Shown here in pieces: positions 1-9,822 of a stretch of 64,000 nt of DNA. How positions within the stretch are numbered: position 1 is the stretch's first letter; the number at the start of each line of letters is the position of its first letter. The notes beneath the pieces are model-generated. The model saw nothing but the letters and a program-made list of their open reading frames with translations. It did no database searches and was not told the origin of the DNA. This stretch comes from Pseudomonas protegens CHA0 (GTDB taxonomy: Bacteria; Pseudomonadota; Gammaproteobacteria; Pseudomonadales; Pseudomonadaceae): contig NC_021237.1 of the NCBI RefSeq assembly GCF_000397205.1, positions 3,535,001 through 3,599,000 of the forward strand, read 5' to 3'. The position numbers were made by a program, and so were the translations under genes.

Positions 1-1509
1 GGGTCGCCATACGCGGCCATCCCGGGCCAGCAGTTCATCCCCGGCTGCCGGGCCATCCACGCCCGCCGGGTAGCTCTGCAAGCTGGCGTCCTGTTGCCAG
101 GCATCGAGGAAGGGTTGCACCGCGCGCCAGCCGTTCTCGATGTTGTCGGCGCGCTGGAACAGGGTCTGGTCGCCGATCAGGCAGTCGTAGATCAGGGTTT
201 CGTAGCCGGTGGAGGGCTGCATCTCGAAAAAGTCGCGGTAGGCAAAACCCAGTTCGATGTTGGCCATGTCCAGGCTCGGCCCGGGCTTTTTCGCCAGCAG
301 GTCGAACCACATGCCTTCGTTGGGCTGGATCTGGATCCGCAGGTAGGTCGGCAACAGGCGCTCGACCTCGGTATCGCGGAACTGTGCATAGGGCGCCGGC
401 TTGAAGCAGATGACGATCTCGGTGTCGCGCACACTCATGCGCTTGCCGGTGCGCAGGTAGAACGGCACCCCGACCCAGCGCCAGTTGTCGATCATCACCT
501 TCAGCGCAACGTAGGTTTCGGTGCTGCTGTCCGGCGCCACGTTGGCTTCCTCGCGGTAGCCCGCCAGGGCCTTGCCGGCCACTTCACCGGCGCTGTACTG
601 GCCGCGCACCGAGTTGGCCCGGGCCTCTTCCACGGACCAGGGGCGGATAGCCCCCACCACCTTGGCCTTTTCGCCACGTACCGCATCGGCGCCAAAGGCA
701 GCGGGCGGCTCCATGGCCACCATCGCCAGCAACTGGAACAGGTGGTTGGGCACCATGTCCCGCAGGGCACCGGTGTGTTCATAAAAGCTGCCACGGGTTT
801 CCACGCCGACGGTTTCCGCCGCGGTGATCTGCACGTGGTCGATGTAATGGTTGTTCCAGAATGCCTCGAACAGGCTGTTGGAAAAACGGCTGACCAGGAT
901 GTTCTGGACCGTTTCCTTGCCCAGGTAATGGTCGATGCGATAGATCTGCTTCTCGCTCATGACCTTGAGCAGGCAGCCGTTGAGGGCTTCGGCGGTCTGC
1001 AGGTCGGAGCCGAAGGGTTTTTCGATCACCACCCGGCGAAAAGCCTGCGGCCCCTCCTCCAGCAACCCGGCGCTGCCCAGGCGGCGCACCACTTCACTGA
1101 AGAAGCGCGGTGCGGTGGCCAGGTAGAACACCGCGTTGCCGGTGCCGCTGGCGGCAATCCGCGCCGCCAGTTCGGCATAGGTGGAGTCGTCGAGAAAATC
1201 GCCCTGGACATAGCTGATGCCCCGGGTCAGGCGGGCCCAGACGGCGGCATCCACCGCCGCCCCCTGGTCTTGCTTGTTGAGCACTTCATCGCGAAGGAAG
1301 TCTTCCAGCAGCGTGGCGAACTCGGCGTCGCTCACCGCGTTGTGGTCGACGCCGACAATCCGCAGCCCCTCATCCAGCAAACCGTCGCGGCTGAGGTTGT
1401 ACAGCGCCGGCATCAGCAGGCGCTTGACCAGATCACCGCGGGCGCCGAACAGGAACAGCGTGGTCGGCGGCGCCGGCAACGCCTTGGACTTCTTTCGCGT
1501 GGTGGTCAT
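1..1509 (-). CDS. zwf: Glucose-6-phosphate dehydrogenase, C-terminus cut by window edge
   Basis: Oxidises glucose 6-phosphate to 6-phosphogluconolactone in the cytoplasm, the first step of the oxidative pentose phosphate and Entner-Doudoroff routes. The frame is open from the ATG at 1509 to the first base (503 residues seen); the family is about 490-510 residues, so only a few residues are missing. The N-terminal nucleotide-binding loop reads FGARGDL (about residues 21-27), and the catalytic signature RIDHYLGKE is intact near residue 185. The ATG overlaps the stop of gnd by four bases (ATGA), so the two are translationally coupled. Family assignment is secure. Pseudomonads often carry more than one zwf, and the pairing with gnd suggests this is the gnd-linked copy. 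Confidence 0.95.
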   Translation of the reverse strand, partial: MTTTRKKSKALPAPPTTLFLFGARGDLVKRLLMPALYNLSRDGLLDEGLRIVGVDHNAVSDAEFATLLEDFLRDEVLNKQDQGAAVDAAVWARLTRGISYVQGDFLDDSTYAELAARIAASGTGNAVFYLATAPRFFSEVVRRLGSAGLLEEGPQAFRRVVIEKPFGSDLQTAEALNGCLLKVMSEKQIYRIDHYLGKETVQNILVSRFSNSLFEAFWNNHYIDHVQITAAETVGVETRGSFYEHTGALRDMVPNHLFQLLAMVAMEPPAAFGADAVRGEKAKVVGAIRPWSVEEARANSVRGQYSAGEVAGKALAGYREEANVAPDSSTETYVALKVMIDNWRWVGVPFYLRTGKRMSVRDTEIVICFKPAPYAQFRDTEVERLLPTYLRIQIQPNEGMWFDLLAKKPGPSLDMANIELGFAYRDFFEMQPSTGYETLIYDCLIGDQTLFQRADNIENGWRAVQPFLDAWQQDASLQSYPAGVDGPAAGDELLARDGRVWRP

Positions 1510-2486
1510 TTTTTCCCGGTCTCCACATGGCCGCCAAAGCCGAAGCGCATGGCCGACAGCAGCTTGTCACCGTAGGTGCCCTGGCCGCGGGAGCGGTAGC
1601 GGGAGAACAGCGAGTTGGACAGCACCGGCACCGGCACCGATTGCTCCATGGCCGCTTCGATGGTCCAGCGCCCTTCGCCACTGTCGGCCACCGAGCCGGA
1701 GAAGCCGTCGAGCTTCGGATCGCCCGCCAGGGCATCGGCGGTCAGGTCCAGCAGCCAGGAGGACACCACGCTGCCACGGCGCCAGACTTCGGCGATATCG
1801 GCGACATTGAGGTCGAAGCGCTGGTCTTCCGGAAGGCTTTCCGAGGCCTTGGTCTTGAGGATGTCGAAGCCCTCGGCGAAGGCCTGCATCATGCCGTACT
1901 CGATGCCGTTGTGGATCATCTTGACGAAGTGCCCGGAGCCGGCCGGGCCGGCGTGGATGTAGCCGCGTTCGGCGCGGTCGTCATCGGCGACCCGGTCCTT
2001 GGTCCGCGGGATGGTGCCCATGCCGGGCGCCAGGGCGGCGAACAGCGGGTCCAGGCGCAGCACTTCGGCGGCGTCGCCGCCGATCATCATGCAGTAGCCA
2101 CGCTCCAGGCCCCAGACGCCGCCGGAGGTGCCGACGTCGATATACTTCAGGCCCTTTTGCGCCAGGTCGCGGGCGCGGCGGATGTCGTCTTTATAGTAGG
2201 TGTTGCCACCGTCGATGATCACATCGCCCGGCTCCAGCAACTGGCTGAGGGTGTCGATGGTGTCTTCGGTGGGTGCGCCCGCGGGCAGCATGACCCAGAC
2301 CGCCCGGGGCTTTTCCAGGCCCGCCACCAGGGCCGGCAGGTCGGCGACGCCCTTGGCGCCTTCAGCGGCCAGGGCGCTGACGAAGTCGGTGTTGCGGTCA
2401 AAGACTACGGTCTCGTGCCCATTGAGCATCAGGCGCCGTGCAATGTTGCCGCCCATGCGGCCCAGTCCAATAATCCCCAGTTGCAT
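1506..2486 (-). CDS. gnd: 6-phosphogluconate dehydrogenase, decarboxylating, short form
   Basis: Oxidatively decarboxylates 6-phosphogluconate to ribulose 5-phosphate. The 326-residue product begins with a Rossmann motif ([13 protein letters not shown]), followed by [10 protein letters not shown] and the substrate-site signature [14 protein letters not shown] near residue 120. It belongs to the short class (about 300-330 residues) rather than the 470-residue enterobacterial class. The second strand of the Rossmann fold ends in VVFDRN; an acidic residue there usually goes with NAD+ rather than NADP+ preference, which is inference. It is first in an operon with zwf (ATGA overlap). The name gntZ is also used for this type. 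Confidence 0.93.
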   Translation of the reverse strand: MQLGIIGLGRMGGNIARRLMLNGHETVVFDRNTDFVSALAAEGAKGVADLPALVAGLEKPRAVWVMLPAGAPTEDTIDTLSQLLEPGDVIIDGGNTYYKDDIRRARDLAQKGLKYIDVGTSGGVWGLERGYCMMIGGDAAEVLRLDPLFAALAPGMGTIPRTKDRVADDDRAERGYIHAGPAGSGHFVKMIHNGIEYGMMQAFAEGFDILKTKASESLPEDQRFDLNVADIAEVWRRGSVVSSWLLDLTADALAGDPKLDGFSGSVADSGEGRWTIEAAMEQSVPVPVLSNSLFSRYRSRGQGTYGDKLLSAMRFGFGGHVETGKK

Positions 2487-2894
2487 GTGCTGATGCTCCT
2501 ACTGCAAAAATTCTGATCAAAAAAAGTTATAGCCCAGTGGGCCGGGGCAAAATCCCGAGGGGCGCAACTATACAAGGCAAGAAGCCCCAAGACAGCGCAA
2601 TCTTCAGACAGATTCCGAGTTTTTACCCCCGACGGCGCGAATTACCCATCGACCGGCCCCAGCCAATTCCCCTGACGGGCAGCAGAACAATGAAGATTAG
2701 TCCCGTGCCAGCCCCTGAAGTTTCCCTGGCCATGGGTGGATAACGCTGCAAGTCTGCGCGAAGACACAGCGACCGCGAAAAATAAAAAAGTTCCCTTTGC
2801 CCGAAAAAGAAATAAAATTGCCGCCGATAGTGCTTTGCGCAAGGGATGCGGCCAGCGAAGCATAGTTGAGACACGCCATTTGCGAGGTGAAGCA
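2487..2894. other. Intergenic region between gnd and the small coiled-coil gene
   Basis: About 400 bases separating the divergent gnd and the small ORF at 2895. The part at 2775-2835 is clearly more A/T-rich than its surroundings and probably holds the promoter of the small gene. Longer frames here lack a ribosome-binding site and have no recognisable product. I see no convincing RNA gene, terminator or repeat. Confidence 0.5.
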
Positions 2895-3071
2895 ATGGGC
2901 ACAGTACTACCGGCACGACCAGCACAAACCCTGTACGTCACCATTCGTCGTGACGAATTGCGTCAACTCAAAGACGAACGCGATCAACTGCAACGGGAGC
3001 TCGCACAATTGCGCCTGCAGTTGCAAAGCCAGGGTCAACCGGCGCCGCTACACCTCTCCTCCGCGAGCTGA
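2895..3071 (+). CDS. Small hypothetical coiled-coil protein
   Basis: Encodes 58 residues of unknown function. I chose the ATG at 2895 because GAGGTG sits about seven bases upstream and the protein becomes charged and helical soon after; the same frame extends up to 2736 but without such a site. Residues about 20-45 (RDELRQLKDERDQLQRELAQ) form clear heptads of leucines and charged residues, so a short coiled coil and self-association are likely. There is no signal peptide, membrane segment or cysteine. It lies alone, 245 bases before the phosphoethanolamine transferase. No family name is offered. Confidence 0.6.
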   Translation: MGTVLPARPAQTLYVTIRRDELRQLKDERDQLQRELAQLRLQLQSQGQPAPLHLSSAS

Positions 3072-3315
3072 GCCTCGCCCCTGAACGCAGGCCCGACCTG
3101 CGTTCAGCCCCGCTGTAGGTCCCGGGCCAAGCCGCCTTCCCTCGCCATACCGCCATAGCCCCCCGTTGCAGACCACAAAATAGCGACGTTCAGCTGACAA
3201 AGTTTTCACACTTGCCTGTCGATACTCCCGGCCATTGTGGCCGTCTTGTTACAAGACGGCGCTCATTCGCGACGCCCTTGGCGCGCAATGAATCTGGATC
3301 CCTGGGGAGCGCTCA

Positions 3316-5058
3316 ATGGCATTGTTCAAACGCAGTAGTGCATCTGCGAAAGGTTTTGACTGGATGGGGCTGCTCTGGCTGTTCCTGTTCTTCTGGTATT
3401 TCTCCGGCATCACCCAACTGCTGATCCAGCTGACCGACACCTCCGGCTTCACCGGTTTCCGCCAGGCATTCTTCATGAGCGCCATCTGGCTGGCACCGAT
3501 GCTGCTGTTCCCGGCGCGCACCAAAGTCATGGCCGCCGTGATCGGCGTGGTGCTCTGGGCCTGTTCCATGGCCAGCCTGGGCTACTTCTTCGTCTACCAG
3601 CAGGAGTTCTCGCAAAGCGTCATCTTCATCATGTTCGAGTCCAACCCCTCGGAAGCCGGTGAATACCTGACCCAGTACTTTGCCTGGTGGATGCTCCTGG
3701 CGTTCCTCGCCCATAGCGCATTCGCCTTCTTCCTCTGGACCCGCCTGCGCCCGGTCTACCTGCCTCGGGGCCAGGCCCTGGTGGCGGCGACGGCAATCCT
3801 GGTGGCCATCGTCGGCTACCCGCTGGTCAAGCAGATCTCCCGCGCCGATACCCTGGCCGCCGGCCTGGAGAAATTCGAAACCCGCATCGAGCCCGCCGTG
3901 CCCTGGCAGATGGTGATTGCCTATCGCCGCTACCGCGAGCAACTGGACGGCATGCAGGGCATGCTCGCCAGCGCCAGCAAGATCGCCCCCCTGACCAACC
4001 TCAAGGACAGCATGGCCAACCAGCCGGCGACCCTGGTACTGGTCATTGGCGAATCCACCAACCGCCAGCGCATGAGCCTGTACGGCTACCCGCGCCAGAC
4101 CACCCCGGAGCTGGACAAGCTCAAGGACCAGCTGGCGATCTTCAACAACGTCATCACCCCGCGCCCCTACACCATCGAGGCGCTGCAGCAGGTACTGACC
4201 TTCGCCGACGAAGAAAACCCCGACCTGTACCTCAAGAGCCCGTCCCTGGTCAGCGTGATGAAGCAGGCCGGCTACAAGACCTACTGGATCACCAACCAGC
4301 AGACCATGACCAAGCGCAACACCATGCTCACCACCTTCTCCGAACAGGCGGACGAGCAGGTGTACCTGAACAACAACCGCAACCAGAACGCCCGCCAGTA
4401 CGACGGCGACGTGCTCGAACCGTTCTCCAAGGCCCTGGCCGACAGCGCACCGCGCAAGTTCATCGTGGTCCACCTGCTGGGCACCCACATGAGCTACCAG
4501 TACCGCTACCCGCCCAGCTTCGACAAGTTCAATGATCGCCAGGGCGTACCGGCCGGCGTGCGCGACGACCAGTTGCCCACCTACAACAGCTACGACAACG
4601 CCGTGCTGTACAACGACTTCGTGGTCTCGAACCTGATCAAGAACTACGCCAAGACCGACCCCAACGGTTTCCTGCTGTACCTCTCGGACCACGGCGAGGA
4701 CGTCTTCGACTCCGCCGGCCATGACACCCTGGGCCGCAACGAAGCCCGGCCGACGGCGCCGATGTACACCATTCCGTTCATGGCCTGGGCCTCGCCGAAA
4801 TGGCGGGAAACCCATGACTGGAGCTTTGCCTCGGACCTCAGCCGCCCCTACATGAGTTCCCAGCTGATTCACACCTGGGCGGACCTGGCGGGCCTGAGTT
4901 TCGATGAGCTGGACCACAGCCGCAGCCTGGTGAGCGACAGCTTCAAGCCACGCCCGCTGCTGATCGGCGACCCCTACTCGCGCCAGAGCAAGCCCTTGAT
5001 CGACTTCAGCCTGATGAAACCCAAGGCTCCGGTCGAAGCCACGGTGGTACAGAAGTAA
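3316..5058 (+). CDS. cptA: Phosphoethanolamine transferase, CptA-like
   Basis: Inner-membrane enzyme of 580 residues, the usual length for the EptA/CptA family, which transfers phosphoethanolamine from phosphatidylethanolamine to lipopolysaccharide (CptA: core heptose; EptA: lipid A). About five membrane segments fill residues 15-170. A periplasmic sulfatase-fold domain follows, with the nucleophile Thr248 in GESTNRQRMSLYGY and metal ligands in LYLSDHGEDVF and AGHD. GGGGAG precedes the ATG. It stands alone and ends in a strong terminator. No PmrAB-type regulator is adjacent, so a housekeeping core-modifying role is more likely than inducible polymyxin resistance; CptA versus EptA is a similarity judgement. 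Confidence 0.85.
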   Translation: MALFKRSSASAKGFDWMGLLWLFLFFWYFSGITQLLIQLTDTSGFTGFRQAFFMSAIWLAPMLLFPARTKVMAAVIGVVLWACSMASLGYFFVYQQEFSQSVIFIMFESNPSEAGEYLTQYFAWWMLLAFLAHSAFAFFLWTRLRPVYLPRGQALVAATAILVAIVGYPLVKQISRADTLAAGLEKFETRIEPAVPWQMVIAYRRYREQLDGMQGMLASASKIAPLTNLKDSMANQPATLVLVIGESTNRQRMSLYGYPRQTTPELDKLKDQLAIFNNVITPRPYTIEALQQVLTFADEENPDLYLKSPSLVSVMKQAGYKTYWITNQQTMTKRNTMLTTFSEQADEQVYLNNNRNQNARQYDGDVLEPFSKALADSAPRKFIVVHLLGTHMSYQYRYPPSFDKFNDRQGVPAGVRDDQLPTYNSYDNAVLYNDFVVSNLIKNYAKTDPNGFLLYLSDHGEDVFDSAGHDTLGRNEARPTAPMYTIPFMAWASPKWRETHDWSFASDLSRPYMSSQLIHTWADLAGLSFDELDHSRSLVSDSFKPRPLLIGDPYSRQSKPLIDFSLMKPKAPVEATVVQK

Positions 5059-5098
5059 GCCCCCTGTCACGCCCGCAGGATCCGGCTTGCCGGCAAAC

Positions 5099-5137
5099 AG
5101 CCCCGAGAACCCTGGCCGGTTCCCGGGGCTTTTTTTT
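5099..5137 (+). terminator. Rho-independent terminator after cptA
   Basis: A 13-base stem (AGCCCCGAGAACC pairing with GGTTCCCGGGGCT, one mismatch) closes a short loop and is followed by a run of eight T. It lies 41 bases after the cptA stop. Confidence 0.88.
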
Positions 5138-5350
5138 GCACCAGGCCGCGTCCGCAGGCGGCGCCTTCAAGGCGGTGCCCTTGCCGGCCAGCGCAGCCAA
5201 GCGCCGGCAAAGACACATGATGTCGAAATTGTAATCAGCACTTCAGGCTGACGTTAACCCTCGCTTAATACACTTCGGTGAAACTTTCGCCCATCACTTC
5301 TTGTGCAGGGACGTAACAAGTACCGAACATTCTTAAGCAGGAAAAACAGC

Positions 5351-5575
5351 ATGAAACTTTCAACTTTGGTATTAAGCGGCCTGATTCTGGTAGGTTCCAG
5401 CGCGGCCTTTGCCGAAGGTGGCTCGGAAAATATGCAGCGCTTCTATGACAACTTCCGCGTTAGCCAGCAGCAACTTCATGGCGACAAGACCGAAAACACC
5501 GCAAAAGCCGAAAAGCAGAAATCCGAGCCCAACTATTCCGCCTCGGATGCCAAGCAACAACAGCCTGGTGCCTGA
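5351..5575 (+). CDS. Small secreted hypothetical protein
   Basis: A 74-residue protein whose first 22 residues are a textbook Sec signal peptide (MKLSTL, hydrophobic core, cleavage after AAFA). The mature part is about 52 residues, hydrophilic, rich in Lys, Gln, Glu and Ser, with no cysteine, so a periplasmic, probably disordered protein. AGCAGGAA upstream supports the ATG at 5351. It is monocistronic, with its own terminator, about 320 bases before the two-component system. The function is not recognised. A link to the metal-sensing system next door is possible but unproven. Confidence 0.72.
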   Translation: MKLSTLVLSGLILVGSSAAFAEGGSENMQRFYDNFRVSQQQLHGDKTENTAKAEKQKSEPNYSASDAKQQQPGA

Positions 5576-5635
5576 CCCCCAGTTCCAGCGATACCCCTTC
5601 CCGGCAATCTGCTCCTTTGCCAGAAGTGGATGTTT

Positions 5636-5658
5636 GGCGCCCTTGCGGGCGCCTTTTT
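5636..5658 (+). terminator. Rho-independent terminator after the small secreted protein
   Basis: Perfect 7-base stem GGCGCCC/GGGCGCC with a TTGC loop, followed by five T, about 60 bases after the stop codon. Confidence 0.85.
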
Positions 5659-5819
5659 CATAGGGGCTGCCCTCCTTCTCTTGCACCCGCATGACAGGCA
5701 GATGACAACCCGGTCATCTGCCGCCCGCAGTGCCCCGGCTCAATTAGTATCGCCGCACCATGCCACTCGCCACTGATCGGACAGCCTGGTTAATCAGTTG
5801 AATTAGCTGGGTTATTTCA

Positions 5820-5848
5820 TTGACCCTATAGCTACTACAGACTTTAAC
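5820..5848 (+). promoter_or_regulatory. Candidate sigma-70 promoter for the two-component operon
   Basis: TTGACC (5820-5825) and TTTAAC (5843-5848) are separated by 17 bases and lie 46 bases before the response regulator start. Each box matches the consensus at four or five of six positions. No other strong candidate is present in this interval. Confidence 0.4.
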
Positions 5849-5893
5849 CTGCGCTCGCTCGACAGCCCCGACAGCTTTGAAGAGGATATTGCA

Positions 5894-6568
5894 ATGCGCA
5901 TTCTGGTGATTGAGGACGAACCCAAGACGGCCGACTACCTGCATCAGGGCCTGAGTGAAAGTGGCTATGTGGTGGACCGGGCGAACAATGGCGTGGACGG
6001 CCTGCACCTGATTCAACAACAGCCCTATGAATTGGTAATCCTGGATATCAACCTGCCCGGCAAAGATGGTTGGCAAGTTCTTGAACAACTGCAGGGAAAC
6101 TATCCCGCACGGGTCATGATGTTGACTGCCCGCGGGCGCCTGGAAGACAAGGTCAAGGGCCTGGATATGGGCGCCGATGATTATCTGGTCAAACCGTTTC
6201 AATTTCCCGAGTTGCTGGCCCGGGTTCGTACCCTGATGCGTCGTAGTGAAGTCATTGTCCAACCGGAAGTTCTGCAAGTTGCCGACCTGCAACTTGACCC
6301 GCGCCGTCATCGGGCTTATCGCGGCAGTCGGCGTATCGACCTGACGACCAAGGAGTTCACCCTGCTGCATGTATTGATGCGCCACAGCGGAGAAGTACTG
6401 ACCCGCACCCAGATCATTTCCCTGGTCTGGGACATGAACTTCGACTGCGACACCAATGTGGTGGAAGTCTCCATCAGCCGCTTGCGGGGCAAGATCGACG
6501 ACGCCAGTGACGTCAAGCTGATCCATACCCTGCGCGGTGTCGGTTATGTCCTGGAAGCACGCCCATGA
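5894..6568 (+). CDS. OmpR/PhoB-type response regulator, heavy-metal subgroup
   Basis: A 224-residue DNA-binding response regulator. The receiver domain (1-115) has the acidic pair at 8-9, the phospho-acceptor Asp51 in LVILDINLPG and the conserved Lys of the DDYLVKPF stretch. A winged-helix domain (about 125-220) ends in RGVGYVLE. Overall it resembles the CusR/CopR/CzcR/IrlR group that answers copper, silver, zinc or cadmium. Its stop overlaps the kinase start (ATGA), so the two form one unit. No efflux or copper-binding gene is directly co-transcribed; the nearest transport gene is the convergent chrA. The signal is therefore unknown. Confidence 0.88.
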   Translation: MRILVIEDEPKTADYLHQGLSESGYVVDRANNGVDGLHLIQQQPYELVILDINLPGKDGWQVLEQLQGNYPARVMMLTARGRLEDKVKGLDMGADDYLVKPFQFPELLARVRTLMRRSEVIVQPEVLQVADLQLDPRRHRAYRGSRRIDLTTKEFTLLHVLMRHSGEVLTRTQIISLVWDMNFDCDTNVVEVSISRLRGKIDDASDVKLIHTLRGVGYVLEARP

Positions 6569-7989
6569 CAGCGCGCCCCGCCGCCGCGGCCAGCAGCCTG
6601 TCCATGCGCCTGGGGCTGACCGTCGCCCTGATGGGCGCGGCACTGGTGGTGCTGCTGGCAACCCTGGCCTACCTGGCGTTGAACCATGAGCTGGACAACC
6701 TGGCGCGCAAGGGCCTGGACAGCAAGCTGGAGCAGATCCGGCACAGCCTCACCAGCGACCTCAAGAGCAGTGACCTGGCGGCCCGCCCCCATTCCCTGCT
6801 GGACCTGGTGATGGGCCACGACAACCTGCAATTGAGCATCCTCGGCAGCGATCCGCTGGCCGAACCCCTGCTGATTGTCGGCGGCATGGCCCAGGAGTCC
6901 CTGCCCGAGCCCCTGGGCAATATCGGTGGCGACGGCTATGTCGACTGGCGCGACAGCCGCGGCAACCCCTTGCTCAGCGCCCTGCGGCAGATGAGCCTGC
7001 GCAACGGCGAGCAGGTCCAGGTGGTACTGACCCTGGACCGCAGCAACGATCAGGCGCTGCTCAGCGCCTACCTGCGTTCCACGGTGATCGCCCTGCCCCT
7101 GTTGCTGCTGCTGATCGGTTTCGGCGCCTGGTGGCTGGTGCAACGGGGCCTGCTGCCGCTGCAGCAGTTCAGCCGGGTCGCGGCGCGGGTGACCACCCAG
7201 GACCTGACCCACCGCCTGAAGCTGCAGGGCCTGCCCCGGGAGCTGGCGGAGCTGGGCCAGGGCATCAATGTCATGCTGCAACGCCTGGACGGCGGCGTGC
7301 AGCGCCTGTCGCAGTTCTCCGACGACCTGGCCCACGAGTTGCGCTCGCCCATCAGCAACCTGATGGGCAAGGCCCAAGTGACCCTGTCCCGGGAACGCCC
7401 GCCAGAGGAGTACAAGGCGGTGCTGGAGGCCAGTATCGAAGAGCTGGAGCGGGTCACGCGGATCGTCGCCGACATGCTGTTCCTGGCCCAGGTCAGCCAG
7501 CCGGCGTCCCAGGCCCGGTTCGCCCGAGTCTCGCTGGGGGAAGAAGCGCGCCGGGTCATCGACCTGTTCGCCCTGAGCGCCGAAGAGAAGCAGCTGCAAC
7601 TGCAGCACAGTGGCGATGCCTGGGTGCTGGGGGACCGGCTGATGATCCAGCGGGCCATTTCCAACCTGCTGTCCAACGCCATTCGCCACAGCCCGGCGCG
7701 GGGGCAGATCAGCCTGCGGGTGGAGCAGACCATGGAGGCCGTGAGCCTGAGCGTGGGCAACCCCGGCCCGGGCATCGCTGCCAGCCACCTGCCCCATCTG
7801 TTCGAGCGCTTCTATCGGGTCGACAGCAGCCGCACCCGGGCCGAAGGCGGCACCGGGCTGGGCCTGGCCATCGTCCGTTCGATCATGAACCTGCACCAGG
7901 GGCGCACCGAGGTCAGCAGCATCCCGGAACTCCTGACCGAGTTCCGCCTGGTATTCCCCCGGCTCGACCCGGCGCAGCACGACCTCTAG
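6565..7989 (+). CDS. Membrane sensor histidine kinase, heavy-metal type
   Basis: A 474-residue kinase paired with the preceding regulator. Membrane segments lie near residues 18-38 and 170-195, enclosing a periplasmic sensor of about 130 residues. A HAMP linker follows, then HisKA with phospho-acceptor His257 in DDLAHELRSPI, and an HATPase domain with the N-box NLLSNAIRHSP and G-box GGTGLGLAIV. The layout fits CusS/CopS-like sensors. The stop overlaps the stop of the convergent chrA in a shared CTAG. The periplasmic part has no obvious His or Met cluster, so the metal cannot be named. Confidence 0.88.
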   Translation: MTARPAAAASSLSMRLGLTVALMGAALVVLLATLAYLALNHELDNLARKGLDSKLEQIRHSLTSDLKSSDLAARPHSLLDLVMGHDNLQLSILGSDPLAEPLLIVGGMAQESLPEPLGNIGGDGYVDWRDSRGNPLLSALRQMSLRNGEQVQVVLTLDRSNDQALLSAYLRSTVIALPLLLLLIGFGAWWLVQRGLLPLQQFSRVAARVTTQDLTHRLKLQGLPRELAELGQGINVMLQRLDGGVQRLSQFSDDLAHELRSPISNLMGKAQVTLSRERPPEEYKAVLEASIEELERVTRIVADMLFLAQVSQPASQARFARVSLGEEARRVIDLFALSAEEKQLQLQHSGDAWVLGDRLMIQRAISNLLSNAIRHSPARGQISLRVEQTMEAVSLSVGNPGPGIAASHLPHLFERFYRVDSSRTRAEGGTGLGLAIVRSIMNLHQGRTEVSSIPELLTEFRLVFPRLDPAQHDL

Positions 7990-9173
7990 AGCAGCCAGGC
8001 ACCGGCACCGGCCCCCAGCAGCACCAGGGCCCAGGGCGGCACCCGGCCGCTGCGCAACAGCAGCAGCGCCAGCAACACCGCCACCAGTTCCGGCGCGCCG
8101 GTCACGCTGCTGGTCCACAGGGGTTGGTACAACGCTGCCGCCAGCAGGCCCACCACCGCGGCATTGACCCCGGCCAGGGCCGCCTGGATGCCCTGGCGGT
8201 GGCGCAGCCGCTGCCAGAAGGGCACCACGCCGATCACCAGCAACAGCCCTGGCAGAAAGATCGCCAGCAGGCACACCACCGCCCCACTCCAGCCATCGAT
8301 GGCCGCGCCGAGAAAGGCCGCGACGCTGAACAGCGGGCCGGGCATCGCCTGGGCGCTGGCGTACCCGGCCAGGAACAGCGGGCTGCTGACCCAGCCGGGC
8401 TCCACCACCTGCGCCTGCAACAGCGGCAGCACCACATGGCCGCCGCCGAATACCAGAGCGCCGACCCGGTAGAAACCATCGAACAGGCTCAGCAGGCGCC
8501 CCGGCCAGAGCAGCACCAGCCCCGGCAACAGCACCAGCAGCAATAGCGCCAGCCCCAGGCAACACGCCCCCAGGCGGCGACTCGACCCAGAGGGAGGGCT
8601 CTGGACCTGCACCTGGAACACCGGCCTGATCAGCCAGCGGCCCAGCAGAGCCGCCAGCAGCATCACCAGCAACTGCCCGCCCAGGCCCGGCCAGCGCAGC
8701 ACCAGCGCCGCGGCCAGCACTGCAATGACGATCTGCAAGGCGCCCCGGCACAGGCTGCGGGCCATGCCCCACAAGGCCTGGGCCACCACCGCCACCGCCA
8801 CCAGTTGCAAGCCCTTGAGCGCCCCGGCCGGGACCCCGCCCCCCAACCCCAGGGCCAGCAGTGCCAGGGCCAGGGCCGAAGGCAAGGTAAAGCCGGCCCA
8901 GGCACACAGGGCCCCGGGCAGGCCACGGCGAGACAATCCCAGGGCGATGCCGACCTGACTGCTGGCAGGTCCGGGAAGAAACTGGCACAGCGCGACCAGC
9001 TCGGCATAGGCCGCCTCCCCCAGCCAGCGCCGGCGCTGGACGAATTCCTGGCGAAAGTAGCCCAGGTGCGCCAGCGGCCCGCCAAACGAACTCAGGCCCA
9101 GGCGCAGAAATACCAGGAAGATCCGCCAGGGTGTTTCTACCGGGACCGGCGCGCAGGGGCTGGGGGCGTGCAT
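7986..9173 (-). CDS. chrA: Chromate efflux transporter, CHR family
   Basis: A 395-residue inner-membrane protein with two homologous CHR halves, the size of the bidomain ChrA class that exports chromate by proton antiport. The first half carries FGGPLAHLGYFRQEFV and FLPGPASSQVG, the second FGGGHVVLPLLQ and MPGPLFSVAAFLG; these paired glycine-rich motifs are diagnostic. The start ATG overlaps the acetyltransferase stop by one base (TAATG), so they are co-transcribed. Its tail meets the sensor kinase gene. Family membership is sure; chromate as the physiological substrate is by homology. Confidence 0.88.
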   Translation of the reverse strand: MHAPSPCAPVPVETPWRIFLVFLRLGLSSFGGPLAHLGYFRQEFVQRRRWLGEAAYAELVALCQFLPGPASSQVGIALGLSRRGLPGALCAWAGFTLPSALALALLALGLGGGVPAGALKGLQLVAVAVVAQALWGMARSLCRGALQIVIAVLAAALVLRWPGLGGQLLVMLLAALLGRWLIRPVFQVQVQSPPSGSSRRLGACCLGLALLLLVLLPGLVLLWPGRLLSLFDGFYRVGALVFGGGHVVLPLLQAQVVEPGWVSSPLFLAGYASAQAMPGPLFSVAAFLGAAIDGWSGAVVCLLAIFLPGLLLVIGVVPFWQRLRHRQGIQAALAGVNAAVVGLLAAALYQPLWTSSVTGAPELVAVLLALLLLRSGRVPPWALVLLGAGAGAWLL

Positions 9174-9670
9174 TACAAGGCTTTGCTCCAGAACAGCATG
9201 CGCCCGTGAGCCGGGTCGAGCATGGCATTGGCGAAACCGCAGGCGCGATAGGCGGCCTGGGCCTGGGCATTGCCCTCCAGCACTTCCAGGGTGACCTTGC
9301 AGCAGCCCCGTTGCCGGGCGATGTCCTCGACCTTCTGCAGCAGGCGCTTGCTCAGGCCCTGGCCGCGGTAGCTGTCCAACACCACCACGTCACGGATATT
9401 CACCAGGGGCCGGCAGGCAAAGGTGGAGAAGCCTTCGAAGCAGTTCACCAGGCCCACCGGCTGCCCGCCGGCAAAGGCCAGCACGCTGAACGCCTGGGGC
9501 CGCTTGGCCAGCTCCGCCGGCAACTGCTGGAGCCGGTCTGCGTCCAGGCGCTGGCCGCCGCCCATGGGGTCCTCGGCATAGTGGTTGAGCAACACGCCTA
9601 TGGCTTCGGCATGCACCGGGTTGCTGTAACTGGCTTGCAACACCACGACATCGGCAACGTCCATGTTCAT
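9173..9670 (-). CDS. GNAT-family N-acetyltransferase
   Basis: A 165-residue protein with the GNAT fold. The acetyl-CoA-binding loop RGQGLSKRLL lies near residues 102-111, after the core strand VNIRDVVVLD, and LEVLEGNAQAQAAYRACGF is the classic C-terminal helix and strand. It is the first gene of a two-gene unit with chrA. The acceptor substrate cannot be told from sequence, and why it is coupled to an ion transporter is not clear. Confidence 0.82.
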   Translation of the reverse strand: MNMDVADVVVLQASYSNPVHAEAIGVLLNHYAEDPMGGGQRLDADRLQQLPAELAKRPQAFSVLAFAGGQPVGLVNCFEGFSTFACRPLVNIRDVVVLDSYRGQGLSKRLLQKVEDIARQRGCCKVTLEVLEGNAQAQAAYRACGFANAMLDPAHGRMLFWSKAL

Positions 9671-9822
9671 CCTCGATCAACGTATTGAAAGTGAGCGCTC
9701 AGGGCTCAGGCAGCCTCGATTGTAGGCTGGGGGATTTGACCAAACGAAGATTTTTAACCCGCGCACTACAGAAAAAATCCTAAGCAGCGGCCGGGATCCA
9801 CGGCAGCCGGAAGGGTTTCCCT

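Noticed and set aside
94..1575. Plus-strand frame of 493 codons at the left edge
   Set aside because: Antisense to zwf, whose own frame is open to the window edge with intact catalytic motif.
3313..5070. Minus-strand frame of 585 codons opposite cptA
   Set aside because: Full antisense shadow of a gene with clear phosphoethanolamine transferase motifs.
6544..9270. Long open frame of 908 codons on the minus strand
   Set aside because: It lies opposite the sensor kinase and in a wrong frame of chrA, has low-complexity Gln/Ala/Gly-rich translation and no family motif; high GC content creates such frames.
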